Below, piece after piece: positions 5,758-8,289 of a DNA stretch of 8,289 nucleotides. The notes beneath the pieces were generated by a model. It did not search any database and had not been told where the DNA came from. It saw only the letters and a list, made by a program, of their open reading frames with translations. Origin of the DNA: Nitriliruptoraceae bacterium (GTDB lineage: Bacteria; Actinomycetota; Nitriliruptoria; Nitriliruptorales; Nitriliruptoraceae); contig SKNP01000432.1 in NCBI GenBank assembly GCA_007120485.1, positions 1 through 8,289 on the forward strand. Direction: 5' to 3'. A program made the translations under genes and the position numbers. Positions within the stretch are counted from its first letter, which is position 1. Each line of letters opens with the position of its first letter.

Positions 5758-7122
5758 ATGACCGTGGACCGCCACGCGCAGCTGGCCGCCCTCCCGCAGG
5801 TCGACGCCCTCGTCCGCGGGGAGGGCCTGCGTCCCCTCGTCGCGCGGCATGGCCTGCCGCCGGTGGTCGCCGCCGCACGCGCGGCGGTCGCCGAAGCACG
5901 CGCGGCGATCCTGGAAGGGGACGCGGTCCCGACCGCCGCCCAGCTCGATGAGGCGATCCGCGAGACCCTCGAGGGTCGCGACCGCCGGCGGGTCGCCCGC
6001 GTCATCAACGCGACCGGGGTGATCCTGCACACCAACCTGGGTCGGGCGCCGCTGTCCGCGGACGCGCGAGCCGCCGTCGCCGACGCCGCCGGGTACGCCG
6101 CGGTCGAGTACGACCTGGAGACCGGCAGCAGGGGATCGCGCACCGGCCCGGTCGGCGACCTCGCTGCGGAGATCTGTGGCACCCCGGACGCGACCGTGGT
6201 CAACAACGGCGCCGCCGCCCTCGTGCTCGTCCTCGCCGCGCTCGCCTCCGACCGTGAGGTGATCGTCAGCCGCGGCGAACTCGTGGAGATCGGCGGCTCC
6301 TACCGGCTCCCCGACGTCATGGCCGCCGCGGGTGCCCGGCTGGTCGAGGTCGGCACGACCAACCGCACCCGCCTCGACGACTACCGCCGCGCGATCGGTG
6401 AGGAGACCGCGCTCCTTCTGAAGGTCCACCGTTCGAACTTCCGGATGGTCGGGTTCACCGAGGACACCAGCATCGCCGACCTGGTCGCCCTCGGCCGCGA
6501 GCACGCCGTCCCGGTCGTCCACGACCTCGGGACCGGCCTGCTCAAACGCGCCGATGACGGGCCGCTCACCGACGAACCGTCGGTCGAAGCCTCGGTCGCC
6601 AGCGGCAGCGACCTGGTCGTGTTCTCCGGCGACAAGCTGCTGGGAGGCCCCCAGGCCGGCATCATCGCCGGGCGCGCCGACCTGATCGAACCATGCCGTC
6701 GTCACCCCCTCGCCCGAGCCGTCCGCATCGACAAGCTCCAGCGCGCCGCCCTGGAGGCGACCTTGGCGGCGCACGCACGCTCCGCCCGGCCGCTGGAGCT
6801 CCCGACCGAGGCGATGCTGCACGCCGACCCGGCCCGGCTCGAGGAACGGGCTCGGTGGATGGTCGACGAGCTCGGGGACGGCGCCCGCCCCGTGCCGACC
6901 GTCGCGGTCGTGGGCGGTGGCAGCATGCCCGGCACCGAGCTGCCGTCCCATGGGGTCGCGCTCGCCACGGATGATGCGGGCGGGCTGGCGCGGGCCCTGC
7001 GCGACGTCGATCCGCCCGTCATCGCCCGCGTGCAGGACGGCGAGGTCGTGCTCGACCTGCGAACCGTCCCCCCGAGTCAGGACGGAGACCTCGTCGATCT
7101 GGTGCTGCTCGCCCGTGGCTGA
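5758..7122 (+). CDS. selA: L-seryl-tRNA(Sec) selenium transferase
   Basis: A 454-residue PLP enzyme (E. coli SelA is 463) that converts seryl-tRNA(Sec) to selenocysteinyl-tRNA(Sec) with selenophosphate; the family works as a decamer in the cytosol. The N-terminal helical region (about 1-80, with LPQVDALVRGEGL and an Ala-rich helix) is the tRNA-binding part. The catalytic domain shows NATGVILHTNLGRAPLS from residue 84, NNGAAALVLVLAAL from 149, HRSNFRMVGF from 224, HDLGTGLL at 255-262, and the PLP lysine K293 in FSGDKLLGGPQAGI, almost identical to E. coli. All expected motifs are intact and the length is normal. It is the first gene of a selA-selB unit, followed directly by selB with coupled translation, and is divergent from the NUDIX gene. 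Its presence implies selC, selD and UGA-containing genes elsewhere in the genome. Confidence 0.97.
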   Translation: MTVDRHAQLAALPQVDALVRGEGLRPLVARHGLPPVVAAARAAVAEARAAILEGDAVPTAAQLDEAIRETLEGRDRRRVARVINATGVILHTNLGRAPLSADARAAVADAAGYAAVEYDLETGSRGSRTGPVGDLAAEICGTPDATVVNNGAAALVLVLAALASDREVIVSRGELVEIGGSYRLPDVMAAAGARLVEVGTTNRTRLDDYRRAIGEETALLLKVHRSNFRMVGFTEDTSIADLVALGREHAVPVVHDLGTGLLKRADDGPLTDEPSVEASVASGSDLVVFSGDKLLGGPQAGIIAGRADLIEPCRRHPLARAVRIDKLQRAALEATLAAHARSARPLELPTEAMLHADPARLEERARWMVDELGDGARPVPTVAVVGGGSMPGTELPSHGVALATDDAGGLARALRDVDPPVIARVQDGEVVLDLRTVPPSQDGDLVDLVLLARG

Positions 7123-7126
7123 GGGG

Positions 7127-8289
7127 ATGCCCATCGACCCGGCCCGCCACCGCGTCGTGGTGACGGCCGGCCACGTCGACCACGGCAAGTCCACGCTGGT
7201 CCGCGCGCTGACCGGCATGGAGCCCGACCGGCTGGCCGAGGAACGCCGTCGCGGCCTCACCCTCGACCTGGGCTACGCCTGGACGGCCCTCGATGGTCAC
7301 GAGCTCCCGATCGCCTTCGTCGACGTGCCCGGTCACGAACGGTTCGTCAGCACCATGCTGGCGGGGGCGGGCCCGGCGCCGACCGCGCTCCTGATCGTCG
7401 CCGCCGACGACGGCTGGTCGGCCCAGTCGTCCGAGCACCGCGACGTGCTGGCCCTGACCGGGGTGCCGCTGTTGGCGGTCGTGATCTCCAAGGCGGCCAC
7501 CGTCGCCCCGGAGCGCGTCGATGAGGTCGCCGCCGGCATCGACGACGCCCTGGCTGGCACGCACCTGCACGGCGCTCCGATCGTGGTCACCGACGCGCTC
7601 CGTGGCGAGGGCATCGACCAGCTGACGCGCACGCTGCGCCGACGGCTCGACGACCTGCCACCGCCCGAGGACGTCGGCCGCGCCCGGTTGTGGGTCGATC
7701 GCGCGTTCGCGGTCGCCGGCGCCGGGACGGTGGTCACCGGCACGCTCGGTGGGGGGACGCTCCACCTCGGCGACCAGGTCACCGTCCTGCCCCAGGGTGG
7801 CCGGCACCGCGTCCGCGGGTTGCAGTGCCTGGGGCGCGACGTGCCCACCGCCGGGCCCGGAACGCGCGTCGCGGTCAACCTCGCCGGCCTGGACCACGCC
7901 GAGGTGGCACGCGGCCACGCCGTCGTCGACGCCGGCCCGTGGCGGGCCACCACGGAGGTCGACCTGTGGCTGCACGCGCTGCCGGGCCGACGGATCCGCG
8001 ACACGGGCGCGTGGCACGTCCACGTCGGTACCGCACGGAGCGTCGCGCGACTGCGGCCGGTCCTCGCTCCCCTGGACGGGGACCGGGACGACGCCCGTGC
8101 CGGGCCGGTGCGCGCCACCCTGGAGTCGGCCGTCCCGCTGCTGCTCGGCGACCGCATCGTCGTGCGCGACGCGGGCCGACGTGAGATCGCCGCCGGCGGG
8201 GTGGTGGTCGATCCCGATCCGCGGCGACGTCCGCGGGGCCAGGCGGCACGGAACGCCGCCACCGAACACCTGCGGGCCGTCGCCGACGC
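7127..8289 (+). CDS. selB: Selenocysteine-specific elongation factor SelB, N-terminal part
   Basis: A GTPase that delivers selenocysteinyl-tRNA(Sec) to the ribosome at UGA codons marked by a SECIS hairpin. 387 residues are present; the winged-helix repeats that bind SECIS lie beyond the right edge (E. coli SelB is 614). Visible: G1 GHVDHGKS 15-22; the SelB-type switch I RRGLTLDLGYAW 42-52; G3 DVPGHERF 66-73; ADDGWSAQSSEH 93-104; domain II with VDRAFAVAGAGTVVTGTL; domain III from about residue 270; and GGVVVDPDPRRRPRG leading into the winged helices. The G4 motif is SKAA (121-124) instead of TKAD, so the guanine-specifying aspartate is alanine A124. Start: ATG at 7127 lies 4 nt after the selA stop with GAGGGG directly abutting it; an in-frame GTG at 7115 would overlap selA by 8 nt. 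Either way translation is coupled to selA. Confidence 0.95.
   Translation, partial: MPIDPARHRVVVTAGHVDHGKSTLVRALTGMEPDRLAEERRRGLTLDLGYAWTALDGHELPIAFVDVPGHERFVSTMLAGAGPAPTALLIVAADDGWSAQSSEHRDVLALTGVPLLAVVISKAATVAPERVDEVAAGIDDALAGTHLHGAPIVVTDALRGEGIDQLTRTLRRRLDDLPPPEDVGRARLWVDRAFAVAGAGTVVTGTLGGGTLHLGDQVTVLPQGGRHRVRGLQCLGRDVPTAGPGTRVAVNLAGLDHAEVARGHAVVDAGPWRATTEVDLWLHALPGRRIRDTGAWHVHVGTARSVARLRPVLAPLDGDRDDARAGPVRATLESAVPLLLGDRIVVRDAGRREIAAGGVVVDPDPRRRPRGQAARNAATEHLRAVAD

Noticed and set aside
3581..5761. A plus-strand open frame of 726 codons across the MBL and NUDIX genes
   Set aside because: It is antisense to two genes with complete catalytic motifs; its translation is Arg/Pro/Gly/Asp-rich with no recognisable domain, as expected for a shadow frame in very GC-rich DNA.
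5287..7260. A minus-strand open frame of 657 codons opposite selA and part of the NUDIX gene
   Set aside because: selA on the plus strand is unambiguous, and the opposite frame has no homology signal.

Overview
The window is GC-rich chromosomal DNA with codon third positions that are almost all G or C, many GTG starts, and proteins of actinobacterial type. It fits a high-GC member of the Actinomycetota, possibly a deep-branching class such as Nitriliruptoria or Acidimicrobiia; that finer placement is a guess. There are no insertion sequences, phage genes, CRISPR arrays, tRNA or rRNA genes, and no clear sign of recent transfer. It reads as ordinary core chromosome with a few unusual details.

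Layout, left to right: (1) 1-781, minus strand: N-terminal 260 residues of a divergent ATP-type phosphoenolpyruvate carboxykinase, running off the left edge, with a strong ribosome binding site and a palindrome in its leader. (2) 1050-1460, plus strand: a 136-residue conserved actinobacterial protein of unknown function, transcribed divergently from pckA. (3) 1470-1499: a 10-bp-stem hairpin, the likely terminator between convergent genes. (4) 1530-3425, minus: a bacterial dynamin-like GTPase with a glycine-rich hydrophobic segment near its C terminus. (5) 3560-4450, minus: a metallo-beta-lactamase-fold hydrolase of the LACTB2 type with a C-terminal winged helix. (6) 4451-4804: an intergenic stretch without a supported gene, holding two very strong tandem hairpins and a two-copy 18-bp repeat. 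(7) 4805-5611, minus: a NUDIX hydrolase of the NUDT19/RP2 type with a long insertion in the Nudix box. (8) 5612-5757: divergent promoter region with a perfect 9-bp inverted repeat of wide spacing. (9) 5758-7122, plus: selA. (10) 7127-8289, plus: selB, running off the right edge and coupled to selA.

The clearest functional unit is selA-selB: SelA makes selenocysteinyl-tRNA(Sec) and SelB carries it to the ribosome at UGA codons that have a SECIS hairpin, so the organism very probably makes selenoproteins. selC (tRNA-Sec), selD and the selenoprotein genes are not in the window. The NUDIX and MBL-fold hydrolases form a housekeeping pair that I recall as neighbours in other actinobacteria. I did not find a clear new multi-gene system. 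The observations most worth checking are lost or changed key residues in three nucleotide-binding enzymes (PEPCK metal lysine, SelB G4 aspartate, dynamin G4 motif), the hairpin pair at 4521-4581, and the fact that the NUDIX and MBL genes share one frame separated only by three UGA codons in a genome that can probably decode UGA.
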